NCBI RefSeq assembly: GCF_000973105.1 | Contig: NC_015844.1 | Span: forward strand, 3,220,501-3,284,500 | DNA length: 64,000 bases | Source of the DNA: Zobellia galactanivorans | Lineage (GTDB): Bacteria > Bacteroidota > Bacteroidia > Flavobacteriales > Flavobacteriaceae | Direction of reading: 5' to 3' | Part shown: in pieces, positions 1 through 9,583 of the stretch | How the letters are laid out: each line of letters begins with the position of its first letter | Numbering within the stretch: the stretch's first letter is position 1 | Notes under the pieces: generated by a model | Databases searched by the model: none | What the model saw: the letters and a program-made list of their open reading frames with translations, nothing else | What the model was told of the DNA's origin: nothing | Position numbers and translations under genes: made by a program

Positions 1-3000
1 ATTTGCTATCGTTACCTCAAGGGCCGTGGAGCCCGATACACTAGAACCGTCCGTTGCCGTAGCAATAATGTTCGTATTGCCGTCGGATACCGCGGTAACC
101 AAACCTGTAGTCGCGTTGACCGTTGCCACGGACGTGTCACTGGAGGTCCAGGTCACCGTCCGATTGTCCGCGTCGATCGGAAGTACATCCGCGCTGAACT
201 GTTCCGTCTCATTATCCGGGATACTAGACCTGTCGCTCGAGACCGTTATGTTAGTGACCAACTTTGGGGAGGCCGTTACCTGAAGTGGGGCCGTACCCGT
301 TACGCCTGAACCATCGGTCGCCGTAGCAATAATGTTCGTATTGCCGTCGGATACCGCGGTGACCAGACCTGTAGTCGCGTTGACCGTTGCCACGGACGTG
401 TCACTGGAGGTCCAGCTTACCGCCCGATTGTCCGCGTCGATCGGAAGTACATCCGCGCTGAACTGTTCCGTCTCATTATCCGGGATACTAGACCTGTCGC
501 TCGAGACCGTTATGTTAGTGACCAACTTTGGGGAGGCCGTTACCTGAAGTGGGGCCGTACCCGTTACGCCTGAACCATCGGTCGCCGTAGCAATAATGTT
601 CGTATTGCCGTCGGATACCGCGGTGACCAGACCTGTAGTCGCGTTGACCGTTGCCACGGACGTGTCACTGGAGGTCCAGCTTACCGCCCGATTGTCCGCG
701 TCGATCGGAAGTACATCCGCGCTGAACTGTTCCGTCTCATTATCCAGGATACTAGACCTGTCGCTCGAGACCGTTATGTTAGTGACCAACTTTGGGGAGG
801 CCGTTACCTGAAGTGGGGCCGTACCCGTTACGCCTGAACCATCGGTCGCCGTAGCAATAATGTTCGTATTGCCGTCGGATACCGCGGTAACCAGACCTGT
901 AGTCGCGTTGACCGTTGCCACGGACGTGTCACTGGAGGTCCAGGTCACCGTCCGATTGTCCGCGTCGATCGGAAGTACATCCGCGCTGAACTGTTCCGTC
1001 TCATTATCCGGGATACTAGACCTGTCGCTCGAGACCGTTATGTTAGTGACCAACTTTGGGGAGGCCGTTACCTGAAGTGGGGCCGTACCCGTTACGCCTG
1101 AACCATCGGTCGCCGTAGCAATAATGTTCGTATTGCCGTCGGATACCGCGGTGACCAGACCTGTAGTCGCGTTGACCGTTGCCACGGACGTGTCACTGGA
1201 GGTCCAGCTTACCGCCCGATTGTCCGCGTCGATCGGAAGTACATCCGCACTGAACTGTTCCGTCTCATTATCCGGGATACTAGACCTGACGCTCGAGACC
1301 GTTATGCCCGTGACGGGCGCCTCCGTTTCCAAAATCGATACCGTAACGGTTGCAAAAGCGTCATTGCCCACGTTACCGTCGTTAATGGTATAACCGAACG
1401 TGGCATCCCCGGTATAATCACCGGAACTGGTGAATACGATTTCCTGTCCTTCGATTGTAAACGAACCTGCATTTATGGGCTGTACGCCAAGAACACCGGA
1501 TATTACCAGGTCGGAGTTTGGATTATCAACATCTGAATCGTTATCGATGACATTGATGCGTACGGTTTCTCCCAATTCTACTGCGGCTCTATCGTCATTG
1601 GCAACGGGGGGCTGGTTTGCGGCAACGTCAACGTTCACGGTCCAGACCTGTGGGTTACCGTTCTCGGCGGTCACCGTATAGTTCACGGGCTGGCTGAAAT
1701 CCTGTTGCGAGGCCGGACCGGGTTCAATATTGGCCCCAGTGGAAATATCCAATTGGGAGGGAACTACGTTCAGGTCCGTTCCGTTCGGTACGTTCACCGT
1801 TATGGTATGGTTCACATCGTTTATGGCCACACTGTTCTGAACGGGCAGCGCAAAACCCGTTATCGCGTTGTCACTTCCCGTTGGCTGGGATACGGTCACG
1901 TTCACCGTCCATACCTGCGGCGTTCCCGTCTCGGGGCTCACCGTATAGGTAACGGCCCCTGAGAAGTCCCGGACCTGGCCGATGGCCGGTGCTACGGTCG
2001 CCCCGGGGGAGATTTCCAGTACCTGGGGGGCGACGTTAAGATTTGTTCCGTCGGGTACGTTGACGGTTATCGTATGGTTCTCGGTATCGATGTCGGAACT
2101 GTTCTGCCCGGGAAGTCCAAAGGCCGTGATATCGGTATCCCCCGCAACGGGCAGTACCAGTACCTTGGCCGTTACCGTCCATACCTGTGCCGTGCCATTG
2201 CCCGATATGACCGTATATTCCACAGGGGAACTGAAGTCCCGTTCCTGTAGGAGCCCCGGCGTTACGGTGGCCCCTTCCGATACCGTCAACATGATAGGTG
2301 CCACGCTCAACGGTGTACCCTCTGGGACCGTTACCGAAACGGTATGTTCCTCCGTATCTATCGTTGCCGTCTCGATCTGCCCGTTCAGGGCGAAGGCCTC
2401 GATATCGTTCGCCGATTGTAGCGAGATGCCCGTAATCTCGATCTGTACACTGCCACTGATTTCCGGGTCGGAGACCGAGGTGGCCGTTATCGTGGCCGTT
2501 CCCGCGGAAAGACCGGTCAGAAGACCGTTCGCGTCTATAGTCGCTATCGCATCATCACTGGAGGACCAGACCACACTAGGGTCCGTTGCATTCTCGGGAA
2601 GAACGGTCGCTATCAATTGACGCTCCGCTCCGATGGCTCCGGAATCCTCTTGGGAAACCGTGATGCCCGTTACCGGGACCCTGTCCGGGGGGATCACCTC
2701 TACGGTGACCGTATCGCTGGCTTGGGGATTGGAAACGGAGGTTACGGTCACCTGCGCTGTACCCAACCCTACGGCGATACATACGTTGTTCCCGTCGATA
2801 AATACGATATCGGGATCACTGGACACCACCGTCACTTCCTGGTCGGTAGCATTGGGCGGGTCGAAGGTGAATGCAGGGGGTATCTCGTCCCCTAATTTCA
2901 TTTTGATCGTATCCTGGCTTACCAAGGCAATGGAAATGACATCGATAAACTCCACTACGTTGAAGTCCACACCGGCCTCGATCTCCTGTCCGTTGCTGTC

Positions 3001-3684
3001 GCGCAGGGTGAAGACCAGTTGCTGGGGGCCTACTTTCGAAGGCGTGAAGACAAGCGGATAGGTACCGGGGAGAATGGAACTGTACTCCCCGTTCGGCACA
3101 TAACCGTTCTCCTCTGATGCCTCAAGGCTTCCCGAACCTGAGCCGAACCCATACATGGCCTCATACTCAACGTCCTCTGCCGCATCTACAATTTCAAATA
3201 AAAGGGATAGGTCTATCGGCTTTTCCAGTTGGATCTCCGAGAGTTCGCTAGAAGCCTCCCAGACCGCAGGAACATCGCTCAGATTGTACATGACCTCGAT
3301 CTCATCTGAAAACCCAAAGTTGTCCGACCCTGTTATCTTTACCCTGTGCTCACCTGTTTCGCCGCCCATGTACACCAAGGGCACGGAAAGGCCCTCAGAT
3401 ACGGGCCACCCCTTCCCTGATTCCACGCGGTTGCCGTCCATATCTTTGAAATGGCCCTCGCCGTCGAGTATCTCATAGGTGATGGTATATTCGTAGTTCT
3501 CCAGTACCTCTTCCGGGACGATCGTAAAGGTGGTGGGCAGCCCCTGGTTTACATAGCCTTCTTCGGTGTGTTGCTCTACAAGCTGGAAATCTACCTCGGT
3601 AATAAGACCGACCTCTTTGGTACAGGCCAGTACTATTAAAAACAGACAACAACAGGAGGCTAGGATTTTAAGATACTTCTTCAT
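1..3684 (-). CDS. Large Ig-like repeat surface lipoprotein (3' end outside window)
   Basis: The frame is open from an ATG at 3684 to the left edge (1,228 codons), so the C-terminus is missing. A lipoprotein signal ends in V-L-A-C with Cys21. In order follow: an unassigned N-terminal region; two diverged bacterial Ig-like group 2 (BIG_2) domains at about residues 248-330 and 335-418; three DUF5018-like modules of about 88 residues, each with NGT and YTV..NG..QVWTV signatures (about 420-690); one cadherin/VCBS-like module beginning PPVANDD and ending TINDGNVGNDAF (about 690-785); then near-identical 88-residue BIG_2 repeats with the core WTSSDTSVATVNATTGLV. Inference: an outer-membrane-anchored adhesin or surface stalk. 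No catalytic domain is visible and the substrate is unknown. Start and frame are well supported; function is weakly supported. Confidence 0.85.
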   Translation of the reverse strand, partial: MKKYLKILASCCCLFLIVLACTKEVGLITEVDFQLVEQHTEEGYVNQGLPTTFTIVPEEVLENYEYTITYEILDGEGHFKDMDGNRVESGKGWPVSEGLSVPLVYMGGETGEHRVKITGSDNFGFSDEIEVMYNLSDVPAVWEASSELSEIQLEKPIDLSLLFEIVDAAEDVEYEAMYGFGSGSGSLEASEENGYVPNGEYSSILPGTYPLVFTPSKVGPQQLVFTLRDSNGQEIEAGVDFNVVEFIDVISIALVSQDTIKMKLGDEIPPAFTFDPPNATDQEVTVVSSDPDIVFIDGNNVCIAVGLGTAQVTVTSVSNPQASDTVTVEVIPPDRVPVTGITVSQEDSGAIGAERQLIATVLPENATDPSVVWSSSDDAIATIDANGLLTGLSAGTATITATSVSDPEISGSVQIEITGISLQSANDIEAFALNGQIETATIDTEEHTVSVTVPEGTPLSVAPIMLTVSEGATVTPGLLQERDFSSPVEYTVISGNGTAQVWTVTAKVLVLPVAGDTDITAFGLPGQNSSDIDTENHTITVNVPDGTNLNVAPQVLEISPGATVAPAIGQVRDFSGAVTYTVSPETGTPQVWTVNVTVSQPTGSDNAITGFALPVQNSVAINDVNHTITVNVPNGTDLNVVPSQLDISTGANIEPGPASQQDFSQPVNYTVTAENGNPQVWTVNVDVAANQPPVANDDRAAVELGETVRINVIDNDSDVDNPNSDLVISGVLGVQPINAGSFTIEGQEIVFTSSGDYTGDATFGYTINDGNVGNDAFATVTVSILETEAPVTGITVSSVRSSIPDNETEQFSADVLPIDADNRAVSWTSSDTSVATVNATTGLVTAVSDGNTNIIATATDGSGVTGTAPLQVTASPKLVTNITVSSDRSSIPDNETEQFSADVLPIDADNRTVTWTSSDTSVATVNATTGLVTAVSDGNTNIIATATDGSGVTGTAPLQVTASPKLVTNITVSSDRSSILDNETEQFSADVLPIDADNRAVSWTSSDTSVATVNATTGLVTAVSDGNTNIIATATDGSGVTGTAPLQVTASPKLVTNITVSSDRSSIPDNETEQFSADVLPIDADNRAVSWTSSDTSVATVNATTGLVTAVSDGNTNIIATATDGSGVTGTAPLQVTASPKLVTNITVSSDRSSIPDNETEQFSADVLPIDADNRTVTWTSSDTSVATVNATTGLVTAVSDGNTNIIATATDGSSVSGSTALEVTIAN
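53..1307 (-). repeat. 264-bp coding tandem repeat, about 4.75 copies
   Basis: The same 264-bp unit recurs with phase-identical landmarks near 68, 332, 596, 860 and 1124. Each unit encodes one 88-residue BIG_2 domain. Copies differ at only a few bases: two variants at the vTVTW/AVSW codons (copies 1 and 4 versus 2, 3 and 5), one G/A change in copy 3 and two changes in copy 5. Homology fades left of about 53 and right of about 1307, where the first repeat joins the cadherin-like module. Such identity implies recent amplification or gene conversion. Confidence 0.95.
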
Positions 3685-3959
3685 TTTCCAGTATGGGGAC
3701 TAACAATTCCTTTAAAACAAAACCATAATGGATAGACTCTTGTTTTATCAAGAAAGTCCTACAAGATATACAATCGGTTTAAATTAGATACGGTACATCC
3801 CTTTTTTTGTCAAAAGTCGAGATGAACTGCAATATTTTTCAGATAAGATGGAATTGGAAAACGTGGAGTTTTTTTTAAACAGTGGAATTTGAGATTATTT
3901 ATTAATTAACTCACTTGTACGGGATGTATTGGCCGTAAATATACCCCAGTGTTTCCGTG

Positions 3960-4478
3960 TCATAATTGCACTCTAAAAATATATACGGGGTTATTATGGT
4001 ATGTCGTAGTTTTCTCCAAATGCATGCCATTGTTAATAGCTACTTTTTGAGACGGTAGGTTATCTATATGGATTATGGATATTAAAGAAGGGGCCAACTG
4101 ATGCTTTGTAGCATGGGACTTGCACTGCAGGGCGGCCTCGGTAGCGTAGCCTTGTTGCCAGTATTTAGGGAGAATGGAGTAGCCTATTTCCAGTTCGTCA
4201 ATACCGTCTACGGTCTGTTTTAGCAGTCCGCACAGACCGATAAAGTCTCCGGTCGATCTTGAGATAAGGGCATTCATGCCGCCCAGTTGCTTTTCGTAGC
4301 GTTCAAAAATTCGGTCGAATTGTTGTTGGCAGGCCACGTTTGGGTCAGATGGTAATCCGTTCCAAAACTCGGAAGAACGTTTGTCTTGGTGAAAGGACAA
4401 CCAGGTTTCAAAATCGGAGGGACGTATTTTTCGGAATAGCAATCGCTCGGTCGTTTCCTTTTCCAAAAGTAAATCCAT
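3960..4478 (-). CDS. GNAT family N-acetyltransferase (RimJ/RimL-like)
   Basis: 172 residues, close to the usual length for Acetyltransf_3 proteins that move an acetyl group from acetyl-CoA to an amine. The N-terminus has the typical TERLLFRKIRPSD strand-loop; the pyrophosphate-binding segment Q-Q-G-Y-A-T-E-A lies near residues 108-115, after the EIGYSILPKYW strand. I chose the ATG at 4478; a TTG two codons upstream abuts the stop of the DUF192 gene (TGA at 4485-4487), so the two genes are translationally close and probably co-transcribed. The acceptor substrate cannot be told from the sequence. Confidence 0.85.
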   Translation of the reverse strand: MDLLLEKETTERLLFRKIRPSDFETWLSFHQDKRSSEFWNGLPSDPNVACQQQFDRIFERYEKQLGGMNALISRSTGDFIGLCGLLKQTVDGIDELEIGYSILPKYWQQGYATEAALQCKSHATKHQLAPSLISIIHIDNLPSQKVAINNGMHLEKTTTYHNNPVYIFRVQL

Positions 4479-4484
4479 TTGCAA

Positions 4485-4973
4485 TCATAATTTTTTGAAG
4501 GCAATACTGTCACCTGGCTGTATCCCGAAGTTTTGAACAAGACCGGCATTCAATTCAAGTACGTATTGTACCGCCCCTTGCGAAGGTAGGCTCGACTCGT
4601 TCAGAGGTTGGGCGTTTTCGTGATAATTGGCAATGGTCATGTCTTCCTTGATAAAAATGATGTCTAAAGGAAACTCGGTATTCTTCATATAGAACGAATG
4701 CCCGGACACTTCCGGAAAGATAAACAACATCCCGCGGTCGGCCTTCATGCTTTTGCGATACATTAAACCAGTTTGGGTTTCATATTCGCTCTCTGCGATT
4801 TCAATATCAAAGGAAGCAATCAAACTATCCGTTTTTTGCTTGAAAATAGAAAGTTCGCCTTCTTTTTTAAAGACTACAGGCTCTGCTTTGACAACTTTTT
4901 TCTTCTCTTCTTTGCAGGAATGAAAAACAAATACCGTTAAGATAAGGTACAAACTGATTTTAATGTGCTTCAT
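4485..4973 (-). CDS. DUF192 family lipoprotein
   Basis: 162 residues. A signal peptide ends in F-H-S-C (Cys20), so it is probably an outer-membrane or periplasmic lipoprotein. The remainder matches DUF192: E..TQTGLMYR, then GMLFIFPE.SGHSFYMKNT.FPLDIIFI, then a C-terminal VLELNAGL....IQPGDSIAF. The domain's biochemical role is not established. It sits between lgt, which would lipidate it, and a GNAT gene, in the same orientation. Confidence 0.88.
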   Translation of the reverse strand: MKHIKISLYLILTVFVFHSCKEEKKKVVKAEPVVFKKEGELSIFKQKTDSLIASFDIEIAESEYETQTGLMYRKSMKADRGMLFIFPEVSGHSFYMKNTEFPLDIIFIKEDMTIANYHENAQPLNESSLPSQGAVQYVLELNAGLVQNFGIQPGDSIAFKKL

Positions 4974-5071
4974 TTTGGTAGCGCTTAAATTCGATAGTTG
5001 GGGAAGGGGGCTATTTTGTTTTAGTATAGCCCTGATTCAATGTTTTTGGGTGTATGGATAATTAATATGGG

Positions 5072-6034
5072 TTACGATTTGCTGTTTATCGGTCGGAACA
5101 TAAAGTAGAGTCCGATAAAAATAAACGGAATACTCAACCACTGTCCGGTCGAAAGTAGCCCGAGGCTCTCTTCGAAACCACCCTGACTTTTCTTTACAAA
5201 TTCTACGAAGAAACGAATCGTCCAAAGCAAAACTAAAAACAGGCCAAAAAGATATCCTGAGCGATTTTTTTTATCGGTCTTCCAGTAAAGGTAATAGAGA
5301 AGGGTAAAAACAAAAATATAGGCCACCCCTTCATACAACTGTGCCGGGTGGCGGTATGGAATCTGCGCCAATTGTTCGGCAAATTTCGGATTGTTCTCCA
5401 GTGCGGCATAAGCGGCATTTACCGTTTTTTCCTGTGTAATCGCCAAGGCTTTGGAGGGGTGCATATCATCGGAATCGCGAATGAACTTTGTAGCGAAAAC
5501 AAAAGATTCATCGGTGATTTTTCCATTGATCTCTGAATTGAAAAAGTTGCCCAATCGTACACAAAAGGCACCAATGGCAAACGGTATGACCATACGGTCC
5601 AGTAGCCAAAGGGTTTTCATGTCGGGGAATTTCTTCTGGTAAAGATAGGTTCCGATCAGTACGCCTATAATGGCGCCATGACTCGCAAGGCCTGTAAAGC
5701 CGGTAAATTCATAACCGTTGATAAAACCGAAAAGCTGGCCCGAGGCATTCTCGCGAATAGGAAGAAGTATTTCGAGCAGGTGGTTTTGGTAATACGGCCA
5801 ATCGTAAAAAAATACGTGTCCAAGCCGCGCACCCAACATGGTGGCAAGAACCGTGTGGATAAAGAGCGAATCTAACTGCTCTACCGTTTTGTTCTCGTTG
5901 GTAAAAATGCGCTTCATGATATACCAACCTAAACCAAAGGCGGTAATCCAAAGTAAGTTGTAATATTTTATCTGTAACGGACCGAGGGTGAAAAGTGTTT
6001 CGTTCGGATTCCAAATGATACCTAAAAAGTACAT
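5072..6034 (-). CDS. lgt: Prolipoprotein diacylglyceryl transferase
   Basis: Inner-membrane enzyme that moves diacylglycerol from phosphatidylglycerol to the lipobox cysteine of prolipoproteins, needed by the many lipoproteins here. Multiple membrane segments are visible. Family signatures: the SHGAIIG segment carrying the essential His (about residue 119) and the R-L-G-N-F-F-N-S-E-I-N-G motif (Arg about 160, Asn about 163, Glu about 168, Gly about 171). I start at the ATG at 6034 (MYFLGIIWNP, typical of flavobacterial Lgt); the frame is open to a GTG at 6055. About 320 residues, slightly longer than the enterobacterial enzyme because of a loop near residues 190-220. Confidence 0.95.
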   Translation of the reverse strand: MYFLGIIWNPNETLFTLGPLQIKYYNLLWITAFGLGWYIMKRIFTNENKTVEQLDSLFIHTVLATMLGARLGHVFFYDWPYYQNHLLEILLPIRENASGQLFGFINGYEFTGFTGLASHGAIIGVLIGTYLYQKKFPDMKTLWLLDRMVIPFAIGAFCVRLGNFFNSEINGKITDESFVFATKFIRDSDDMHPSKALAITQEKTVNAAYAALENNPKFAEQLAQIPYRHPAQLYEGVAYIFVFTLLYYLYWKTDKKNRSGYLFGLFLVLLWTIRFFVEFVKKSQGGFEESLGLLSTGQWLSIPFIFIGLYFMFRPINSKS

Positions 6035-6171
6035 GAGAAGTAGTTTTAAGAGCACTAAGATAATAAAATAGACAGCCGATATGCCTTGCTGTCCTTAAAA
6101 TTGACGTCAAAGGAGGGAAAGCTCTCGGGGATTCTTCCCCCCTCAATTGCCCCTAGTTTATTTTTAAATTA

Positions 6172-6381
6172 TTAAGGTACTGGGTCATAGCCTTTTCCTC
6201 CCCAGGGGTTGCAGCTCAAAATTCGTTTAATGGCCAGCCATCCTCCTTTAAAAAGTCCGTGTTTTTTTAAGGCCTCGAGGGTATACTGTGAGCATGTTGG
6301 GGAGTAACGACAACTTGCAGGGGTGTATGGTGAGATGGCGACTTGATAGAACCTGACCAAAAAAACGAAAGGGGCTATCAT
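6172..6381 (-). CDS. yidD: Membrane protein insertion efficiency factor YidD
   Basis: 69 residues with the complete YidD signature: SRFYQ-like start ([25 protein letters not shown] is spread over residues 9-33) and the C-terminal [13 protein letters not shown]. YidD is a small amphipathic membrane-associated protein linked to YidC-dependent insertion. The frame is open upstream to 6480, but the ATG at 6381 gives the normal family length. It precedes lgt with a 137-bp gap, in the same orientation. Confidence 0.9.
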   Translation of the reverse strand: MIAPFVFLVRFYQVAISPYTPASCRYSPTCSQYTLEALKKHGLFKGGWLAIKRILSCNPWGGKGYDPVP

Positions 6382-6477
6382 TATTTTTTTTTGGGATAAT
6401 GCCAAGACGATGGGTTTTAAGGATGTAAAAATACAACAATTTAACCAATACCCTTGTCCGGAAGTATGGAACGGGCC

Positions 6478-6510
6478 CAAAAAAAATCCGCATTTTTAAA
6501 TGCGGATTTT
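6478..6510 (-). terminator. Rho-independent terminator after DUF779 gene
   Basis: A 13-bp perfect stem (6483-6495 with 6498-6510, 2-nt loop) is followed on the minus strand by a run of eight T residues. It lies 27 bp past the stop of the DUF779 gene. Confidence 0.85.
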
Positions 6511-6536
6511 AGTGACACTGAATCGTGTTATGAATT

Positions 6537-6908
6537 TTATGCGTGGTGCACAGGTTGAAGGTCAAGGGTTTCCTGTTCTGAAAATAATCTTGACTTTACC
6601 ACAAAGCGCACACCTAAGGGGATTTCCAAAGAGAAACTGGCTCCCCTTCCTTCGGTGATATCAATGGTCAATTGCGTGTGTTTCCAATACTCGAACTGGT
6701 CTTTGGCCATGTAAAAGTCGCAATCGGCGATATTGCCAAGCCAAATATCGGTTTCGTTGAGTATGAGTTCACCTTCGCTAAAACACATGGGTGAAGACCC
6801 GTCGCAACATCCACCGCTTTGGTGGAACATGAGCTTACCATGGGTTTGCTTCAATTTTTCAATGACCTCTTTGGCTTCATCCGAAACTAAAACGCGTTGT
6901 GTTTTCAT
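6537..6908 (-). CDS. DUF779 protein, aldehyde dehydrogenase-associated
   Basis: 123 residues matching DUF779, found mostly beside acetaldehyde dehydrogenase genes. The conserved cysteine cluster SGGCCDGSSPMC holds Cys34, Cys35 and Cys42, suggesting metal binding or redox activity (inference). The start is 2 bp past the stop of the aldehyde dehydrogenase gene, so the two are clearly one operon, closed by a strong terminator. The protein's exact function is unknown. Confidence 0.9.
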   Translation of the reverse strand: MKTQRVLVSDEAKEVIEKLKQTHGKLMFHQSGGCCDGSSPMCFSEGELILNETDIWLGNIADCDFYMAKDQFEYWKHTQLTIDITEGRGASFSLEIPLGVRFVVKSRLFSEQETLDLQPVHHA

Positions 6909-6909
6909 C

Positions 6910-8430
6910 TTAAAAGAAGCCCATGGCCTTTTTGTCGTATGAAATCAACATGTTCTTGGTCTGTCTGTAGTGGGCCAACATCATTTTGTGGTTTTCCCTA
7001 CCGATACCCGATTTTTTGTATCCGCCAAAAGGAGCGTGTGCAGGATACAAGTGGTAGCAATTGACCCATACGCGTCCGGCTTGCACCGCCCTTGATATTT
7101 GATAGGCCTGATGGGTGTCACGTGTCCAGACTCCCGCGCCAAGGCCGTATAAGGTGTCATTGGCAATTTCTATGGCCTCTGCTTCATCTTTAAAAGTGGT
7201 GACACAAACAACGGGTCCGAAAATTTCCTCTTGAAACACCCGCATCTTGTTGTTGCCCTTGAGAATGGTAGGTTGAATGTAATAGCCGCCCTCAAGGCCT
7301 TCGTTATATGCGGCTTCGCCACCGGTCAATACCTCGCAGCCCTCGTCTTTGCCTATATTGATATAGTTCAATATTTTTTCGTACTGGTCGTTTGAGGCCT
7401 GTGCCCCCATCATGGTCGTTGGGTCTAAGGGGTGCCCTAGTTTAATGGCCTTGGTACGTTCGATGACCCTTTCCATAAAGCGGTCGTAAATGCTTTCTTG
7501 TACTAACATTCTAGAGGGGCAGGTACATACTTCCCCTTGGTTCAATGCGAACATTACCGCACCTTCCAAACATTTGTCGAAGAAATCGTCATCGGCATCG
7601 ATAATGCTTTCAAAGAAAATGTTAGGTGATTTCCCTCCAAGTTCCAAGGTAACGGGCGTGATGTTTTTAGAGGCGTACTGCATTATGAGCTGGCCTGTAG
7701 TGGTCTCTCCGGTGAATGCAATTTTGCTTATTCTTGGGCTTGAGGCCAAGGGTTTCCCTGCTTCGGCCCCAAAACCGTTCACTACGTTCAATACACCCGC
7801 GGGAAGGATGCCGTCAATAAGTTCCATTAAGATCATGATTCCTGCAGGGGTCTGTTCCGCAGGTTTCAAAACAACACAGTTACCTGCCGCCAAGGCCGGG
7901 GCCAACTTCCAGGTAGCCATAAGTAGGGGGAAGTTCCATGGGATAATCTGTCCTACCACACCTAGGGGTTCCGTAACGTTCAGGGCTACGGTGTTCGAAT
8001 CTAATTCGCTTACCGAACCTTCTTCGGCACGGATGACACCTGCAAAATAACGGAAGTGATCTATGGCCAAAGGAATATCGGCTGCAGTGGTTTCACGAAT
8101 AGCTTTACCGTTGTCCCAGGTTTCCGCTCTTGCAAGGGCTTCAAGGTTGCGCTCCATGACGTCGGCAATCTTTAATAGCATATTACTTCTTGTAGTGGCC
8201 GAAGAAGTGTTCCATTCGGGGGCGGCTTTCCATGCGGCATCGATGGCCAATTCAATATCTTCCGAAGTAGAGCGTGCTACTTTGGTGTATACCTTGCCGT
8301 CAACAGGCGAAAGGTTGTCAAAATACTCGCCTTTTACTGGTGCTGTCCATTTTCCGCCAATATAATTTTCATATTGGTCTTTGAACTTTGGCTTTTGAAG
8401 AAGATTGTGTTCAACTGTTTGTGTGCTCAT
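6910..8430 (-). CDS. NAD(P)-dependent aldehyde dehydrogenase (acetaldehyde dehydrogenase ExaC/AldB type)
   Basis: 506 residues, full length for the ALDH superfamily. The cofactor-binding stretch [19 protein letters not shown] is at about 162-180, the general base is Glu263 in LELGGKSP, and the nucleophile is Cys302 in NQGEVCTC. It oxidises an aldehyde to the acid; the link with DUF779 and a divergent AraC regulator points to acetaldehyde or another short-chain alcohol-derived aldehyde, as in ExaC/AcoD relatives (inference). Transcription probably starts in the 222-bp region shared with the regulator at 8653. Confidence 0.93.
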   Translation of the reverse strand: MSTQTVEHNLLQKPKFKDQYENYIGGKWTAPVKGEYFDNLSPVDGKVYTKVARSTSEDIELAIDAAWKAAPEWNTSSATTRSNMLLKIADVMERNLEALARAETWDNGKAIRETTAADIPLAIDHFRYFAGVIRAEEGSVSELDSNTVALNVTEPLGVVGQIIPWNFPLLMATWKLAPALAAGNCVVLKPAEQTPAGIMILMELIDGILPAGVLNVVNGFGAEAGKPLASSPRISKIAFTGETTTGQLIMQYASKNITPVTLELGGKSPNIFFESIIDADDDFFDKCLEGAVMFALNQGEVCTCPSRMLVQESIYDRFMERVIERTKAIKLGHPLDPTTMMGAQASNDQYEKILNYINIGKDEGCEVLTGGEAAYNEGLEGGYYIQPTILKGNNKMRVFQEEIFGPVVCVTTFKDEAEAIEIANDTLYGLGAGVWTRDTHQAYQISRAVQAGRVWVNCYHLYPAHAPFGGYKKSGIGRENHKMMLAHYRQTKNMLISYDKKAMGFF

Positions 8431-8652
8431 GGTTAAAGGAGTTAAGTTAATAAGTATATTCTTTATTATATACCTGTTTGTCAGATGTATATAAATAGTT
8501 TTCTAAATGTAGTGGAGTTGACGGCCAATTGTCTGACCAATTCTACCTTTGATGTGACGGATTCTATCATTCTTTGCTAAATTGGTATTTTGTAGCCTCT
8601 TATTTTGTATATTTCTTAGTGTTTAGTAAATAAATTTGATACTTGTTCTGTT
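8431..8652. promoter_or_regulatory. Divergent control region of aldehyde dehydrogenase and AraC regulator
   Basis: 222 bp, A+T-rich, between two divergent starts. A GTCAGA/GTCTGA half-site pair (TTTGTCAGATG near 8469-8479 and TTGTCTGACC near 8530-8539) is a candidate AraC-type binding arrangement. No clear TAnnTTTG box was fixed for the aldehyde dehydrogenase. The assignment rests mainly on context. Confidence 0.45.
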
Positions 8653-9570
8653 ATGTTGGGATTGTCGGATAAATTTCTTTCGAACCGAAAGCTGGAATCA
8701 TTGGTCGAAAACCAAACCTCGTATACGCTCAATAATGCCGCCTTACATGTGTTTGAGACACATCGGCAGGCCGAAAGGGTGTTGTTGAAGTTTGACCAGC
8801 CGGTTTTGGCGAGTATGGTCGAAGGGAAAAAAATAATGCATCTAAGGGATTATGAATCTTTCGATTTTTTGCCGGGGGAATCTTTGGTGCTTCCTTCAAA
8901 TGAGACCATGTGTATCGATTTTCCGGAAGCAATGCGTAAAAAACCTACCCGTTGCTTGGCCTTGGCCATTTCCGAAGATAAAATAAACAAGGTGTTGCAA
9001 CTGATGAACGAGAGCATGCCAAAGCATGATCGAAGCGAATGGGGCCTGATGGATTACAATTTCCATTTTGTAAATGACATGGGTATTTTTCAGATTTTAC
9101 AGCGGCTTCTGTTTTTGTTTACCGAAAATCACCCTTCCAAAGATTTTTTCGTTGACAATATGTTGCGTGAGCTGATCATACGCATATTACAGACCAATGA
9201 GCGTAAGATTTATTCAAATTCGACCTTGCAACTCAGTAGTAATAGTAGGTTGGCTACGGTCATACGTTATATAAGGGAGCATCTTCACGAGCCATTAAAC
9301 GTAGAGGATTTAAGTAGTAAGGCCTGCTTGAGTCCCTCTCACTTCTATAGGGTATTCAAGACCGAACTGGGCATTTCGCCTATAGAGTTTATCAATAACG
9401 AAAGGATTAAACTGGCAGTAGGCCTTCTACAAGACAAAAAGCGAAGCATTAAAAACGTTTATTTGGAATGTGGTTTTGAAAGCCGCTCGTATTTTAACCG
9501 CGTATTCAAGGCGCGACAGCATCTTTCGCCTAGTGATTACCAAGCAAAAGCACAGAGCGAACCATTGTAG
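8653..9570 (+). CDS. AraC family transcriptional regulator
   Basis: 305 residues. The N-terminal two-thirds resemble the AraC_N/cupin-like sensing region of regulators found next to aldehyde or alcohol dehydrogenases. The last 100 residues are the AraC DNA-binding domain, with both helix-turn-helix units visible: EPLNVEDLSSKACLSPSHFYRVFK and the second unit ending ECGFESRSYFNRVFKARQHLSPSDY. It is divergent from the aldehyde dehydrogenase and so is probably its aldehyde-responsive activator (inference). The stop is only 13 bp from the convergent cysS stop, with no clear terminator between them. Confidence 0.9.
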   Translation: MLGLSDKFLSNRKLESLVENQTSYTLNNAALHVFETHRQAERVLLKFDQPVLASMVEGKKIMHLRDYESFDFLPGESLVLPSNETMCIDFPEAMRKKPTRCLALAISEDKINKVLQLMNESMPKHDRSEWGLMDYNFHFVNDMGIFQILQRLLFLFTENHPSKDFFVDNMLRELIIRILQTNERKIYSNSTLQLSSNSRLATVIRYIREHLHEPLNVEDLSSKACLSPSHFYRVFKTELGISPIEFINNERIKLAVGLLQDKKRSIKNVYLECGFESRSYFNRVFKARQHLSPSDYQAKAQSEPL

Positions 9571-9583
9571 TGCCGTAAAAAAA

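Noticed and set aside
53-1307. Long tandem repeat as a CRISPR array or satellite
   Set aside because: The unit is 264 bp, a multiple of three, and encodes a known domain; there are no short repeats with unique spacers. I saw no CRISPR array anywhere in the window.
26-1393. Series of plus-strand ORFs spaced 264 bp, looking like repeated small genes
   Set aside because: They are the antisense shadow of the BIG_2 repeats; the minus frame is open through the whole region from a lipoprotein signal.
3685-3959. TACATCCC near 3792 and GGGATGTA near 3921 as a structured RNA or operator
   Set aside because: An 8-bp inverted repeat 120 bp apart is expected by chance and nothing else supports it.
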